Below, one piece after another: positions 41,421 to 52,849 of a DNA stretch of 64,000 nucleotides. Under the pieces are notes generated by a model. The model worked only from the letters and a program-made list of their open reading frames with translations, had not been told where the DNA came from and made no database searches. Both the position numbers and the translations under genes were made by a program. Source of the DNA: Monodelphis domestica (taxonomy: Eukaryota > Chordata > Mammalia > Didelphimorphia > Didelphidae); NCBI RefSeq assembly GCF_027887165.1, contig NC_077235.1, positions 4,491,818 through 4,555,817 of the forward strand, read 5' to 3'. Each line of letters starts with the position of its first letter. The stretch's first letter is position 1.

Positions 41421-44400
41421 CTCCCCCCTGCCCCGCCCCGCTCCACCCTACTTGAGCCAGCCCTCTTGGGCGCCCCCCCCTTTCTACTGTTCCCATAGGT
41501 AATCTTTTCCCTCCAGAGCCGACCCTGCCCTCTTGGGGACACCCCCCTCCCCATCCCCGCCTTTATCCTGTCGCCCTCCCCTCGCCCCCTGGGCTGCCCC
41601 TTCTCCCCAAAAGCTGGGGGCACAGCCGGGGACCTCCCCTAACCTGACTCTTCCTTCTCTGGCCTCCAGGGGACCTGCTGGAAGAGCCCCTTGCCATCGT
41701 GGAGGGCTACAGTTCCTACTTTAGCTTCAGTCGCTGTCGCAGCGGCTACTCAGGTGTGTGGGGGGCCGGAGGGGCGTGAGGACTGGGCATATCGATCCGC
41801 CTCAAACTGGGTTTAAGACTTGTACTGTGCACTACTGCCTGCTCACCCAAAGTTTTATGAGCAACAAGCAGGCGCTGTGCTCATAATCATTAGGGGAAAA
41901 AATCCCAGTTGAATTATTTCTTATCTGAATGACAGAGGTGACCCTGAGTGAGTCACTTCTCTTCAGATTGATGCTTTCCTCTCTGAAAAAATGAGAGACT
42001 TTGGCATAAATGTTTTTTTAAGGTCTCTTTCAGCTTTCAATATTCTGTGACTCCAGTCCCTTATCTTTTCAGGTCCTCAGTTTCCCTATTTGTAGAATTT
42101 CTTGTTATTGTTCAGTTGCTCCAGTGGAATCTACTGCTTGCTAATCCCGTTCAGAGTTTTCCTAGCAAACCTATTAGAGTGGTTTGCCATTCCTTCTCCA
42201 GTTCACTTTTACAGTTGAGGAAACTGAGGCCAACAAAGTTAATTGACTCTCCCAGGGTCACCCAGCTAATAAGTGCCTGGCTGGATTTGAACCCAGGTCT
42301 CCCTGACTATCCACTGCATCACAGAGCTGCCTCTGTTTGTAGAATTAAAAGGTTGTACCACCAAGTCCTTTCCCTAGACTTCAGTTTCCTCCTCTGAAGT
42401 GAAAGATGTGATACTAGATGATCTCTAATGTGCCTTTCAGTGCTGCCTCCCAGGAATCTCTGAAGGCCCTTGGTTACATCAGCAATAGGACAGTATATTG
42501 TATTTAACTCAGTTTCCTCCTAGAAATACCTCAGTCACCCAAGAAATACTTGGGGAATAATAGCTGACACTTTACAAATATGATCTCATTTGATCCTCAA
42601 CAACCCTGAGAGGTAGATGCTATGATTATCTCCATTTTACAAAAGAGCAAACTGAGGCAGACAGAAGATGAAGTGACTTGCTCAGGGTCATACAGATAGT
42701 AAGTATCTGGGCATGATTTGAACTCAAACTTTCCTGATTCTAGGCCTAGCACTCTATCCACTGCCACCCCCAGCTGCCTCTAAGAGTTTTCCCCTTTTTG
42801 TATGTCATATTTTCTTAATGATTTGTATTTTGTCTTCCCCCACTGAAGTGTAAGCTTCTTGAGTGCAAGAATTACTTTTGCCTTTCTTCCTGCCACTTAG
42901 CACAGTACCTGGTACATGTTGTTCAGTTGAGTCCAACTCTTCATCAAGGCCATTTGAGATTTTCTGGACAAGGATGTTAGAGTGGTTTGCCATTTTCTTC
43001 TCTAGTGGATCCTTTTATCAGGCAATCAGGTTAAATTACTTACCTAGGGTCATATAGCTAAGAAATGCCTGAGGCTAGATTTGAACTCGGGTCTCCCTGA
43101 CTCCTGGTCCAGCACTTTATCCACTGAGCCACCTACCTGCCTCTACCTGGTGTATAGTAAGTATTTAATGTTGACTGTTTAATTGACTGCCTGCCTTTCT
43201 GTGCCTTCTTCATGAGCTCTCCTGCTCATGGGCAGATCTCTTCTCTTTTCCGTGTCAGTCATCACCCCCCAGCACCAAAAAAAGAAATGAGACTGAAGCT
43301 AATGACCTCCAACCTCTTGACAGTCTATCGTCCCTTAATCTCTTTCATGGTTCAGTCTGTGGGTCATCTTCTCTGTGTCTGCCTGTTGTTCCCCCACTCT
43401 ACTAGGTGTGGCTACCTTCTGTAAAAATAATGCCACTCCAGGGGCAGCTGAAGAAGGCCTGACTAGCCTGCTGACCACTCACCAGGGTGCTGTAGGCTCC
43501 TACGGGAACACAGAGGAGTTCACTGAAGATGAGTTGAGGTCTCTGGACAGTGAAGGCCGAGCAGTTCTCACACAGCACCAGATACGGTAAAGGGGAAATG
43601 ATTGCTCCTCAGACCTTTTCTTTTTAAATATAAACCTCCTATTTTAGAATCACTACTGTGTATTGGTTCCAAGGCAGAAGAGCAGTAAGGGCCCGGCAAT
43701 GGGAGTTAAGTAACTTTCCCAGGATACCACAGGTAGGAAATGTCTGAGGTCGGATTTGAACCCAGGACTTCCCAACTCTAGGTGTGGCTCTCTATCCACT
43801 GAGCCACCTAGCTTGCCGCTTCCCCCCCTTCCCCCCCCCCCAGACCTTTTAACAATCTGCTTTCCTGACTTGGAACCACAGCCTCTTTTCCTTATGTCTC
43901 CTTTAGTGGGATTGTAGTAAGTACTGAATAGCTGCTACCTCTCCAATTAAATGAGCTGTTTGGGGTGGTGGTAATTGGAATATTTTGTAACTGGCTACAA
44001 TGAACAAAAACGCATATTCCAAATTGCATACTTCAGTGTGGGCCTTCCCTCCACCTATATAGCTTGTAGCCCATCCTGGACCACTTTTGTTCAGATGGTT
44101 ATAATAGGCAGTCCCACTTCCCTCTAGCAAACTTTCCATTTCTGTTATGATCATTATCATATATATTGTACCTATTGATTATCGTATTCATCATCCATTA
44201 CATCGAATCCTGTGAACTTGTGCCTGTTTCTCGGAATCCCTCATCGTTGTTTGTTATATTCATATGCTCAGTTCAGCTTTAGCCCAGGCCAAGGACACAC
44301 CATATTGAGTTCCTGCTACAGCTCTGGGACACATTCACAACCTTCTGTGTGACTTGTCATCTGCCTCACACAGTAAGACTCAGTGGTGGGCACTGAATTG

Positions 44401-47400
44401 AGTTCGTATCTTGTTCTGCCTTTTCCTTCTTTATCACATATCACTTCACTTGCCATTTTCCCTTTTGTAGAGTTTTCTTCATATTTGGTGTTTCTTAAGA
44501 TTGGAGCATGAGGACCAGCTAGGTGGCACAGTAGATAGAAAGCCAGGCCTAGGTTCAAATCTGTCCTCAGATACTTTAGAGCTCTGTGACCCTGGGCAAG
44601 TCACTTAACTTCATTTGCTTAGCCCTTGCCCTTCTGCCTTAAGAGTTATTACTAGAATAGAGAGCAAGGGTTTCAAGAAAAGATTGGAGCATGTAAGAGA
44701 ATTGTGAGGATCAGGACACCAAGTGATGAATTATGGGAACTGAGTGCCCCACACTGACTCCATCTTGTGACTCAATTCTGGACCTGGCTCAGTTCCCTTT
44801 CTATTCAATGATGGGTCTAGGCTAACTCCTGTCCTGTGAGAAAACTTTATTCAATGGTGGGAATTGGGAGCAAACCTCATTGCCTTGTTAGGCTCTGTAC
44901 CTGGGTGGCCGAGAAGCTGGACCACCTCTCCTTGCGGCTTAGGGGACCCTTAACCAAGGATCCGGCTCATGTTGACCAGAACCCCTGTCGGATCCTAAGA
45001 CTGATGGAAGGAGTTTTCTCACAAGCAACTCAGATGTCTGATCTGAAAACCGGCCTCACACTGATCAATCAATTATTGTTTCCATGTTCTTTTGATTGTT
45101 CCCAGACACTTGGGGGCAGTGGGACACCTCCTTTTCTGAATTCATAGAATTGTACCTGTTTGTTTTCCCCCTCCCAACTTGGAAAGCCCCGTATCTTTCC
45201 TCCAACTAGAAATCAGATGACCTAATGTTGTTTCCTTTAGATTAATTGGCCTTTTTTTAATTGAAAATAAAACTTTTATTTTTAAAAAACTAAGTTTATT
45301 TAATTAATTAATTTAGAATATTTTTCCATGGTTACATGATTCATGTTCTTTCTTTCCCCTCCTCCAAGTCCCTCCTGTTTATAAGCAATTCCACTGGGTT
45401 TTATATGTGAATTGACGTTTTTTGGATGAATTGTTTTTATTGTATAAAAGTCTGCCTCTTAATGTGTTTTGTTCTCATCAAAAACCTGAAAGGAGGCTAA
45501 TACAATTGGATTGTAGAGGATTGAGAGGAGAGCAGAGGGTAAGAAGTCTGCTTTAAGTGCCAAACTGAGTATGTCATAGTTGACCTTGTAGTAATAGGGA
45601 GCCACTGGAGCTCATTGAGGAGGGGAGGTGACATGCTCTGTCCTTTGCCTTAGGAGAAAGGGAGGAAAGAGTTTTCAGGGGGAGTCTGTGATTAACAGTA
45701 TGTAATGTTGCAGAGAGGTCAAGAAAGAATGGGGATTGACCAGAATGAGATGTGCTATTTGCATTCTTCACTAGTCACTGTAGGGATTTGTTTCGTTGGG
45801 CCACGTTTATTGATTATTTTTCATTGTTCTTTGGGGGGCATGGGAGGGAGAGATGGAGACTCAAAAAGAAAGCAAGATGAAAATTGATCAGAGGCCATTT
45901 GATTTGGCAGCAAGGAGACCATTGATCACTTTGGGTTTTTTTTTCCATTGGTCACTTTGGAAAGACCAGTTTCAGTCGAAAGAGAATGTCAGAAGTCAGA
46001 CTGCTAGGGTTTCAACTGAGAGAGGCTGGAGATGAATGAATGGGGAGGAGAGGGCCATCTGCTGGAGAATTCAGAGGTGGGCATGGGGTCAAGGGTGCAT
46101 GGAGAGGGATTGGCCTGGCCAAGGAGAACAAAGGAGGAGATAGGGAATGACAGCAGATAGAGAATGACAGATAGGGAATGACAGCAGATGTCTAAATGCT
46201 GTAAGATGAAGAAGAGGAGAGAAGAGGGGAAACACCAAGCAAATAGCCTCCATATTTTTCTGTAAGGTATTATGTAGAAAGGTTTTGAGCATCGGGAGAT
46301 TTTGGCCTGTTTGTAGGCACAGGGAAGGAACAAATAAATAGATAGAAATACAAATAAGATTGGTTAGGGATGATCATGGGAAAAGGGAAACAATAGGATC
46401 AAGGGTACATATATGCGGAGAGATTGGCCTTGGGGAGGACAAGGGCCACTTTCATTAGAGACTAAAGGAGAAGATAAAGGGAGGTGATGTCATGGGGTTT
46501 TGAGATGTAGAGAAGGGAAGAAAGAGGAAGGTCATGGCTAATAGCTTTTTTTTCTCCATGAAGGTGTAATACTTAAAATAAGGTAAACTGAGGTACAAAA
46601 TTCTATGTATGATCAATTTTTTAGTAAAGCGTGAATTTTCCAATAAGTAGGATCTCAGCTTTCTCAGTAAACTAAGACCCTAAATGAAGGAGACAGTTTT
46701 CTTCTATCAGTTTGGGGGTATACAGAACAGGATAGATGACATCATGGAACTGAGGACAACATGATTACATATTATATAGCAGAGGCACAGGGAACAGTAT
46801 TATTGGTTGGAAGTGTTAAAATTAATATATCATCTACCATTAATAAATTATATTTATTATAAGATTAATATACCTACTTTTCATAAAGTTTATTAATAGA
46901 AAAGGTAGATAAGCACAGAGTTAAATCTCATCCTTACTCTAAGTTCTCAGACCATGTGTCATCTCTTCTCTGAATCTCTTCCCTCACCTGTCTTTCCCAG
47001 CCAGCCTTCTGCGCCAACAGACCCCAAAAAAAGGCCCAGGTGGGCCCTGCCCCCTTTCTTTTATTGACATTCACAGGTAACTTTGGTTTGTGAAAAATGT
47101 TGAGGGACTGGTCAGCAACTCAGGAGGGGAAGGGGATAAGATCCCCTAGGCACAGAAGTTTGGTAATAAGGACTTAGTAACAACCTTCCCCTCCTCCTGG
47201 CCCACCTGTCAAATAAGTAGCCCAGACTTCTTTGAAAAGAAAACCAGACATCCTTGAAGGAAAGATTGGTGGTGTAAAGATATTAGGACCTACTCCCTTC
47301 TGGCAAGCCACATCCCCCAAGGTTATCCGAATTCCTTGAGGCAAGAATAGAACAAAGATTATAAAGAGAACAGGGTTTTGGAACTTAGCCCATTATAGGC

Positions 47401-50400
47401 CAGCTGAATTTCTGCTCTAAGTTCAGAGACAAAGACCCGTTACCTAGGTAGTTATAGGACAAAAATCAGTTGTAAACAGGTTCAGTTTTTAAAGTGATAC
47501 ACAATCCATTTTGCTCCTTTCAGAGGAGAAATTGAGATGGATTTAAATCTTTTTAGTTAGGAAGTTCGAAGAAATTCCCCCTCCCCTCAGTCAATTTGCT
47601 GGTAAATTAAGGCATTTCCCACTCACTTCTACCCCATGCCTTTCCTGGCCTGTAAAGTGGCTAGTGTAATGTTTGTTTCTCTTAAGGGAACCTGACTTTG
47701 AATGGTAATTTGTATGAGAAAGGGTTAGGCACTGGCAGAGGATTGGCTGAGACTATGGGCCTCTCATTGGTCAGGATGTCCTTTGGAAGTTTAAAAGCTA
47801 GGGACATGACTTGTTTGAGCCAAAGTACTTGTAAGTTTCCTGGGCCTATCTTCATCATCATCTTCTTCTTCATTATTGTTATTATTCCTCTGTAGCACTT
47901 CAGATGGGCAAGAAAAGACCTTGACGATCATGAATGTCTACTGCCCCCACGCAGACCCTGAGAAGCCAGAAAGGTTGACCTACAAGCTGCGATTCTACCG
48001 ACTCCTGCAACTTCGAGCTGAAGCCCTCCTGCAGGCAGGCAGGTAGGAACCAACCTAGCAGCAAGAGGCAGTGGGGGACAGTAGAAAGAGTTCTAGAACT
48101 GGATGCCTCTGGTTCTAGACCTGACTCTCTTCCTTATTCTTCTTGGAACCGTGGCCAAGTCCTTTCTATTCTCAGGACCTCCATTTTTAAATTTATAAAA
48201 TAAAAGGTTAGTGAATGCAATAGATGGTCCCCAAGGTTCCTTCCAAACAAAACTCTTTGATCCTGTGAGGAACCTTTGCCAAGCCGCTCTGGGCCTGCTG
48301 CCATCCTGTGTTCCAGATGGGGTATCTCTACTCAAGAGTAGCTACCTCTGGCTAATATCCTTCCTAAGCAAGAAAGAAGATGTCACAAGGTTGTCTATTC
48401 ATTCATTCATTCGTTCATTCCAGGAACCATTAGGAAGTGCTCAGCACTGGGGAGGGCCACATGCAAATAGATAAGAAGTGGTCCCTCATGAACATCAGAG
48501 TCTAATAAGGGAATGAGGTGCAGACAAGCATCTGGAATGTACAATATCAGGCACTAAGTACATGACAAAGGTGAGAGCAGAGGGCAAATAGTGACATGGC
48601 TTTATAGGAAGAGGGAGAAGGGGAGATATTTGAAGTCCAGGAAATAGCCTACTCAGGCATGGAGGAGGCCCAAGGAAGGTTGAGTCACTTGCTTTTTGCT
48701 AGAGCTTCCCATTTACAAAGCGCTTTGCTCATGACACTGGTGGGGGTGGGAACTGTTTGAATTCCAGTTGTCGGACAGGGTGGGGGATGATGGGAACTGT
48801 TGTTATCCTCTTTTGTCACTGGTGAACTGAGACCCAGAGAGGACCAAAGCCTTAGGATAATGATAGGCTCCTCAGAGACCATTTAGGTTCATTCTAGTAG
48901 GGTAGGGTGGGGAGGGAAGGTGAGGGGCCTTTGCTCTTGCACCAGAGAAGGAAAAACAGGAGGAATTTGCCCACCCCTACATGGCTAATAATTGGCAGAG
49001 CCTCCTGACTCCCAGAATCCCAGGGCTCTTTCCCTTGCCCTGCCCCATGCTGCTACCTTTCCACAATTTCAAACCACATCCTCCCCTACCCTCAATGTCA
49101 TCCATCTTGGCTGATGGCACCTTCTTCTTTCCCAGCCATGTGATTATTCTGGGTGATGTGAACACATCTCACCGGCCTCTGGACCACTGCGACCCTGCTG
49201 ATCTGGTGAGGATTACCTTTCTGCTAAGTCTTCTGCCTCTGTCTTAATCCGTGTTGCACACACACCGTTAGCCATCAGTTCCTTCTTCTCTACATTCAGG
49301 CAACTCCACTGTCAATCCCAGAAGTGTAGAATTAGAGCTGGAAGGGGCAGACCTTCAGAAGTCATCCATCTAGGCTCAGAACCAAGATTTCAGCCCCCTA
49401 TTCTGCTGACTGCAAAGACACTAGGCCTTCTAGTTAGCAGGTCATATCTCTGGTCCTGAAGACCCCTTCCAGCTCTAATACTCATTGATTACAGGCATCT
49501 TCACATTTCAGGGGCTCAGTTTGCCCATCTATAAAATGAGGGGATTGTACTATAATCTTTGAGTTCCCTTCTAACATTGTCATGCCTATTTTCATGCAAA
49601 AAAAATGCCACATGGAATCAGTATTTTTGATGCAAGTATTTTAGAAGGAAAATATATTGTTCGCACAAATCCAGAGGCCCTCTTTGTTTCATGGAGCACC
49701 CAGCTTGGGAAAGAGTGGCTGCTCTGGGGTCTAGAGGTTGGGTGCCCTGGAGGGTGTAGAGCTAGGTACCAAATGGTAACAGGCATTCTGGGCTTATTGG
49801 GTGACCCAAGCAAAGATGTCATTGAGCAGACAGTACAATTTGCTGAAAAGGAGGCTCCTTCTGTATAGCAGTTAGGGAAGAGGGTGCTAGGGAGTAGGCA
49901 AGACCAAATGTATTCTTGGTAGTTTTAGACACCCAGAGCAGAGCCTGGAGTCCATTAGGGCTAACCCATACCTGAGCAGAAATCCCTTCTACAATATTCT
50001 GGTGGGGGAATCCACTGTCAGTCCAGGACAAAATGTCTGGGATAGGGACCTCATTACCTCTTGAGGCAGGCCATTCCCCTTTTGGGCCCTTCTAATTGTG
50101 TCTCTGTAGTTTCTCCCCATTGCTCCTAGACTTCTATAAGTTAATTCACACGTTCATTTGTTCAAGAACCTGTGGGTGATAAGAAGACCATTGGATGCAT
50201 TGCTCCATTTTTGGTACTGAGGGGGCAGGGAGTCAAAGCTGATAGCAAAAGAACACATTTTCAGGATCACAGACCATGCCACAATGAGGCAGTGGGAGTT
50301 AAAAAGTCTCTCCTAGAAATTGCAAAGAAGGCTAAGAGAGCCCAGGGATGGCTGTCTAGGTGAGGCCACCACACACTAGAAATGTGGGGGGCCTGCCATA

Positions 50401-51648
50401 CGACTCCCCTCAGAAGGGGAGTGGGAGGGTTGTTATTCTCATTTTGCAAAGGGGGCAGATCAAGGAGGAAAGGGTATGCCTGAAGTCACAATTAGTTGGG
50501 AGTGTCAGAACTAGGGCTTCCTGATTCTAAACCCAGGCAAGCCAAAGGCCTATCTCAAATTGGGCCTTCTTGGGTCTTGAGCCAGTCTCCCCTCTCTGCA
50601 CCTCATTTTCCCCATTTATAAAAAAGGAATCAAACTGGCCAGTTTCTGAAGTCCCTTCCCACTCTGCCATTCAATGATCCCAAATCCTCTTTGGAGACAT
50701 TCCCCCCCCCCCTTGCCAAATAGATGGATTATACTTGGTACTTTCTTTGGGGCTTGTTGGCTCTGACATTCTCTGGCTCTCAATTGCCTACCCCAGGAGT
50801 GCTTTGAAGAGAACCCTGGGCGTCAGTGGCTCACAGAGTTCCTGTGGCAGCCTGACAGGGACAGTGGGCTGTTCGTTGACAGTTTCCGTCACTTCCACCC
50901 AACCACAGTTGGTGCCTTCACCTGCTGGTCAACTGCTACAGGGGCCCGCCTCACCAACTATGGCACTCGGCTCGACTATATCCTTGGTGACAGAGCCCTA
51001 GTGCTGGAGGAGTTTGAGGACTCTTTCCTCATGCCTGAAGTGGAGGGTTCAGACCACTGCCCCATTGGGGCCACCCTGAGGACTGAGCTCATCCCTGCCC
51101 CTCGATGTCCCCCACTCTGTACCCGGTACCTGCCAGAATTTGCTGGGAGGCAGCAGAAACTCTCCCGGTTCCTGATCAAACTAGACCCGAACTCTGCAGA
51201 GCCCACCTCAGCCCAGTTCCAAGAAAAGAATGATGGTGTACCACTCAAGACCCGGGCCAAGAAAACCTGTGGGGACCCAGGCCAAGGTCAGCTGAGCCTT
51301 CTGAGGTTCTTCCAGGCAGGCCGTCCTCCAGAAAAACCCCTCATCACTGGAGCCCAGGAGCCCAAGACTGACCCAGCCAGCCAGGACCCCAGGGCAGTGG
51401 TACCTCCACTCCCTGAACCAAGCAGAGGCCAGGCAGCATTTTGGAAGGCAGTTCTGAAAGGTCCCCCTCGTCCTCCCCTATGCAAGGGCCATGGGGAGCC
51501 CTGTGTGCTGAGGACAGTGAGGAAAGCCGGGCCCAACTTTGGTCGACAGTTCTATGTCTGTTCACGGCCTGTGGGCCACATCAGCAACCCTGCTGCTCGT
51601 TGTGACTTCTTCCTCTGGGTCTCTGGGAAAACCCCAGTCACTCATTGA
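41252..51648 (+). CDS. APEX2: APEX2, AP endonuclease 2 (six coding exons, 482 aa)
   Basis: Class II AP endonuclease with strong 3'-5' exonuclease/3'-phosphodiesterase activity, acting in nucleus and mitochondria and linked to PCNA and ATR-Chk1 signalling. Exons: 41252-41366, 41670-41753, 43406-43586, 47896-48042, 49136-49205, 50797-51648, all GT-AG and in phase. The endonuclease/exonuclease/phosphatase fold covers residues 1-300: WNINGIR (6-12), LQETR with metal-binding Glu34, FSFSRxRSGYSGVATFCK, NVYCPHADP, GDVNT (Asp183, Asn185) and GSDHCP (Asp285, His286). QLSLLRFF (364-371) is a PIP box. The C-terminal GRF zinc finger (about 428-475) reads CxGH...PC...GPNFGRQFYVC. It is shorter than human (518) because of a shorter N-terminal loop and linker. 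The start fits MRLVSWNINGIRR. Convergent with ALAS2, as in human. Confidence 0.97.
41670..41753 (+). CDS. APEX2: APEX2 coding exon 2
   Basis: Acceptor CTGGCCTCCAG, donor CTCAG|GTGTGT. Encodes DLLEEPLAIVEGYSSYFSF through RSGYSG, closely matching human. Confidence 0.95.
42100..42335 (+). mobile_element. Marsupial CORE-SINE in APEX2 intron 2
   Basis: TTGTTATTGTTCAGTTGCTC, GAGTGGTTTGCCATTCCTTC, GAGGAAACTGAGGCCAACA, CCAGGGTCACCCAGCTAATA and ACCCAGGTCTCCCTGAC appear in family order. Confidence 0.75.
42555..42785 (+). repeat. MIR/THER-type CORE-SINE in APEX2 intron 2
   Basis: AATATGATCTCATTTGATCC, CAACAACCCTGAGAGGTAG, ATCTCCATTTTACAAAAGAG, ACTTGCTCAGGGTCATACA and GATTTGAACTCAAACTTTCC appear in MIR order. 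Confidence 0.75.
42790..43195 (+). mobile_element. L2 3' end interrupted by a marsupial CORE-SINE
   Basis: L2 text (GAAGTGTAAGCTTCTTGAGT ... GCACAGTACCTGGT) breaks at 42913 and resumes at 43144 (TACCTGGTGTATAGTAAGTA ... TTAATTGACTGCC). The block between, 42914-43143, is a CORE-SINE (TGTTGTTCAGTTGAGTCCAA ... CACTGAGCCACCTACCTGCC). The 8-bp word TACCTGGT is duplicated at the two junctions (42906-42913, 43144-43151). Confidence 0.8.
43406..43586 (+). CDS. APEX2: APEX2 coding exon 3
   Basis: Acceptor CTCTACTAG, donor TACG|GTAAAG. Encodes GVATFCK, AAEEGLTSL, a segment corresponding to human GCYGNMDEFTQEELRALDSEGR (here GSYGNTEEFTEDELRSLD), and VLTQHQIR. Confidence 0.95.
43622..43823 (-). mobile_element. 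WSINE-type SINE in APEX2 intron 3 (diverged)
   Basis: Minus orientation: ATCACTACTGTGTATTGGTT, CCAAGGCAGAAGAGCAGTAA, GGATTTGAACCCAGGACTTC, CTCTATCCACTGAGCCACC. More diverged than the other copies. Target duplication not evident. Confidence 0.8.
43824..44515. other. APEX2 intron 3, gene-free
   Basis: No coding exon or confident repeat is seen beyond a C-rich run at 43826-43843. Confidence 0.4.
44516..44680 (+). mobile_element. Short WSINE-related SINE in APEX2 intron 3
   Basis: CAGCTAGGTGGCACAGTAGA, AGGTTCAAATCTGTCCTCAG, GTGACCCTGGGCAAGTCACT, GCTTAGCCCTTGCCCTTCTG follow family order with small deletions. Confidence 0.7.
44681..45274. other. Unclassified, possibly LTR-derived intron DNA
   Basis: CACTGACTCCATCTTGTGAC and following text have the style of a mammalian retroviral LTR, but I could not place matching ends or a target duplication. 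No gene. Confidence 0.2.
45275..45440 (-). mobile_element. L1 3' end fragment (older subfamily)
   Basis: Reversed L1 3'UTR: TTTAGAATATTTTTCCATGG, TTACATGATTCATGTTC, CCTCCTCCAAGTCCC, CAATTCCACTGGGTTTTATA. The wording differs from the younger L1 copies in this window. Confidence 0.7.
45480..45740 (+). repeat. Medium-copy repeat, copy 4
   Basis: Contains GTAATAGGGAGCCACTGGAG, GAGGGGAGGTGACATGCTCT and GGAGAAAGGGAGGAAAGAG, the 3' part of the family seen at 36254 and 52850. Confidence 0.5.
45741..47890. other. APEX2 intron 3, right part
   Basis: No exon seen until the acceptor at 47895. Purine-rich and A/T-rich blocks alternate. 46920-47540 has an AATAAA on the minus strand (about 47055) and a TATAA-like box about 300 bp upstream of it on that strand, LTR-like in layout but without recognisable ends. 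Confidence 0.3.
47896..48042 (+). CDS. APEX2: APEX2 coding exon 4
   Basis: Acceptor TTATTCCTCTGTAG, donor GGCAG|GTAGGA. Encodes RTSDGQEKTLTIMNVYCPHA, then RFYRLLQLRAEALLQAG. Confidence 0.95.
48080..48250 (+). repeat. CORE-SINE fragment in APEX2 intron 4
   Basis: GACAGTAGAAAGAGTTCTAG, GGTTCTAGACCTGACTC and TTTATAAAATAAAAGGTTAG give the reduced order of a diverged CORE-SINE. Beyond it, 48390-48420 is a short ATTC simple repeat and 48425-48680 resembles the medium-copy repeat family. Confidence 0.45.
49136..49205 (+). CDS. APEX2: APEX2 coding exon 5
   Basis: Acceptor CTTCTTCTTTCCCAG, donor TCTG|GTGAGG. Encodes SHVIILGDVNTSHRPLDHCD with the catalytic GD-x-N motif. Confidence 0.95.
49206..50796. 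other. APEX2 intron 5
   Basis: No exon seen. MIR-like words (49500-49560; 50590-50670) mark diverged CORE-SINE pieces. The rest is unique. Confidence 0.4.
50797..51648 (+). CDS. APEX2: APEX2 coding exon 6 (last)
   Basis: Acceptor CAATTGCCTACCCCAG. 284 codons including TGA: the end of the nuclease fold (SDHCP), a Pro/Ser-rich linker, the PIP box QLSLLRFF and the GRF zinc finger. Confidence 0.96.
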   Translation, partial: ECFEENPGRQWLTEFLWQPDRDSGLFVDSFRHFHPTTVGAFTCWSTATGARLTNYGTRLDYILGDRALVLEEFEDSFLMPEVEGSDHCPIGATLRTELIPAPRCPPLCTRYLPEFAGRQQKLSRFLIKLDPNSAEPTSAQFQEKNDGVPLKTRAKKTCGDPGQGQLSLLRFFQAGRPPEKPLITGAQEPKTDPASQDPRAVVPPLPEPSRGQAAFWKAVLKGPPRPPLCKGHGEPCVLRTVRKAGPNFGRQFYVCSRPVGHISNPAARCDFFLWVSGKTPVTH

Positions 51649-51811
51649 GGGCCATGAGAAAGAGCCTGCCTGCTGCTGGCCTGTTCCTCTTTCCCCACTC
51701 CCTTGTGCAAAGGCCACAGGTGGGTGCCCTGGAGCAGGGTTTGTGGGACTAAGAGAGTCTCAGGGCAAAGAATGAAGCTGCTGCTAACCCAGACTGTTTA
51801 GCTTTCCCACG

Positions 51812-51817
51812 AATAAA
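51812..51817 (+). terminator. APEX2: APEX2 poly(A) signal
   Basis: AATAAA about 165 nt after the stop, followed by a T-rich and GT-rich region (TTTTTTTGTATTTTC, then GTGGGGGG), giving a compact 3'UTR. Confidence 0.85.
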
Positions 51818-51839
51818 GTTTGGATCTTGGAGCAACTGA

Positions 51840-52849
51840 AGCACATTTTTTTGTATTTTCCCAACCCCCCTCAGTTGTGTTCCCTGTGGGGGGGACTCAC
51901 TGAGGGCTCTCATCATGTAATAGTATTGCCCCAGACTTAGCCAGGGAAGGAAGTCTTTTGGGCTCTAGGAAGCTGAGCTCTCCTCTGCCCTGTGCTGTTC
52001 AGCCCCTCTGTCCTAGTTAGTGAGAGGGCCTTTACTATCATCTCAGTCACCTTTGATTTCTCCAGGAAAGGGATGGCCTAAGGTGTACAGCAGGTACCAA
52101 GGAACAGAGCTAGAACTCGAACCAAATCTCCTCTTTGTTTTTCAAGTCCAGAATCCACGGATATTTTATTGATGGATTGGCTGAAGTTAGGAGCTGAGAG
52201 CCCTTACAATGGTACAGGTGGGCCAGCATGCAGGGAGGTTCAGGTTTCCAGGGGCCTTGGAAGGTTCTTGCAGGGAAAGATTTAATTTAATTAAAGCTTT
52301 GTAGTTTTAATTTGGGGTCAGAGGATAGAGTTAGGAGCTGGGCTAAGGCTGTCAACTTCTGGTGGGGAGTCCCGTTGCCAGAGGCCAGAATGCCATCTCA
52401 GAGATTGCCCCAAGGCCATAATGCCAACCAGTGGCTGCCCGAAAGGAATTCTTCCCAGTAGGGGATAAGTATGATGGTCAGGCTGGTCCACAGAGTAGGA
52501 AATTACCAGCCAGGTTTTCATCTGACCCTAAAAGGGCACAGCAAGGTGAAGTGGAACTGGACATGCCTGCTCAGTTCTGCCCTCTTGAGCTAGCAAGCCT
52601 TCCTCATGGTTTCTTTCTTCATCCTCTGTGTTGGTTAAGTCAGAAGCTACTTTGACTAAGACTGGCTGAGGCCAAGCCCAATGGCAGTGAGTGATACCAT
52701 GAGGTGATTACAGAGGGGGCAAGGCAATATGTTAAGTTTGAGATGCTTGTTAGACCATTTGAGTGGAAGTATCCCTCATCCCCTGAGAAATGAGACTGGC
52801 AGCCTGGATGGACTTTTAAGGTACCTCAGATGCCCTTCAACTCCAGAGT
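51840..52849. other. APEX2-ALAS2 intergenic DNA
   Basis: No gene, RNA or confident repeat is visible. Confidence 0.4.

Noticed and set aside
40949-41623. A 224-codon minus-strand open frame over the APEX2 promoter
   Set aside because: It is antisense to APEX2 exon 1 and its CpG island, with Arg/Gly-rich low-complexity content and no family match.
46920-47540. Possible LTR on the minus strand in APEX2 intron 3
   Set aside because: AATAAA and a TATAA-like box are present, but no TG...CA ends or target duplication could be placed.
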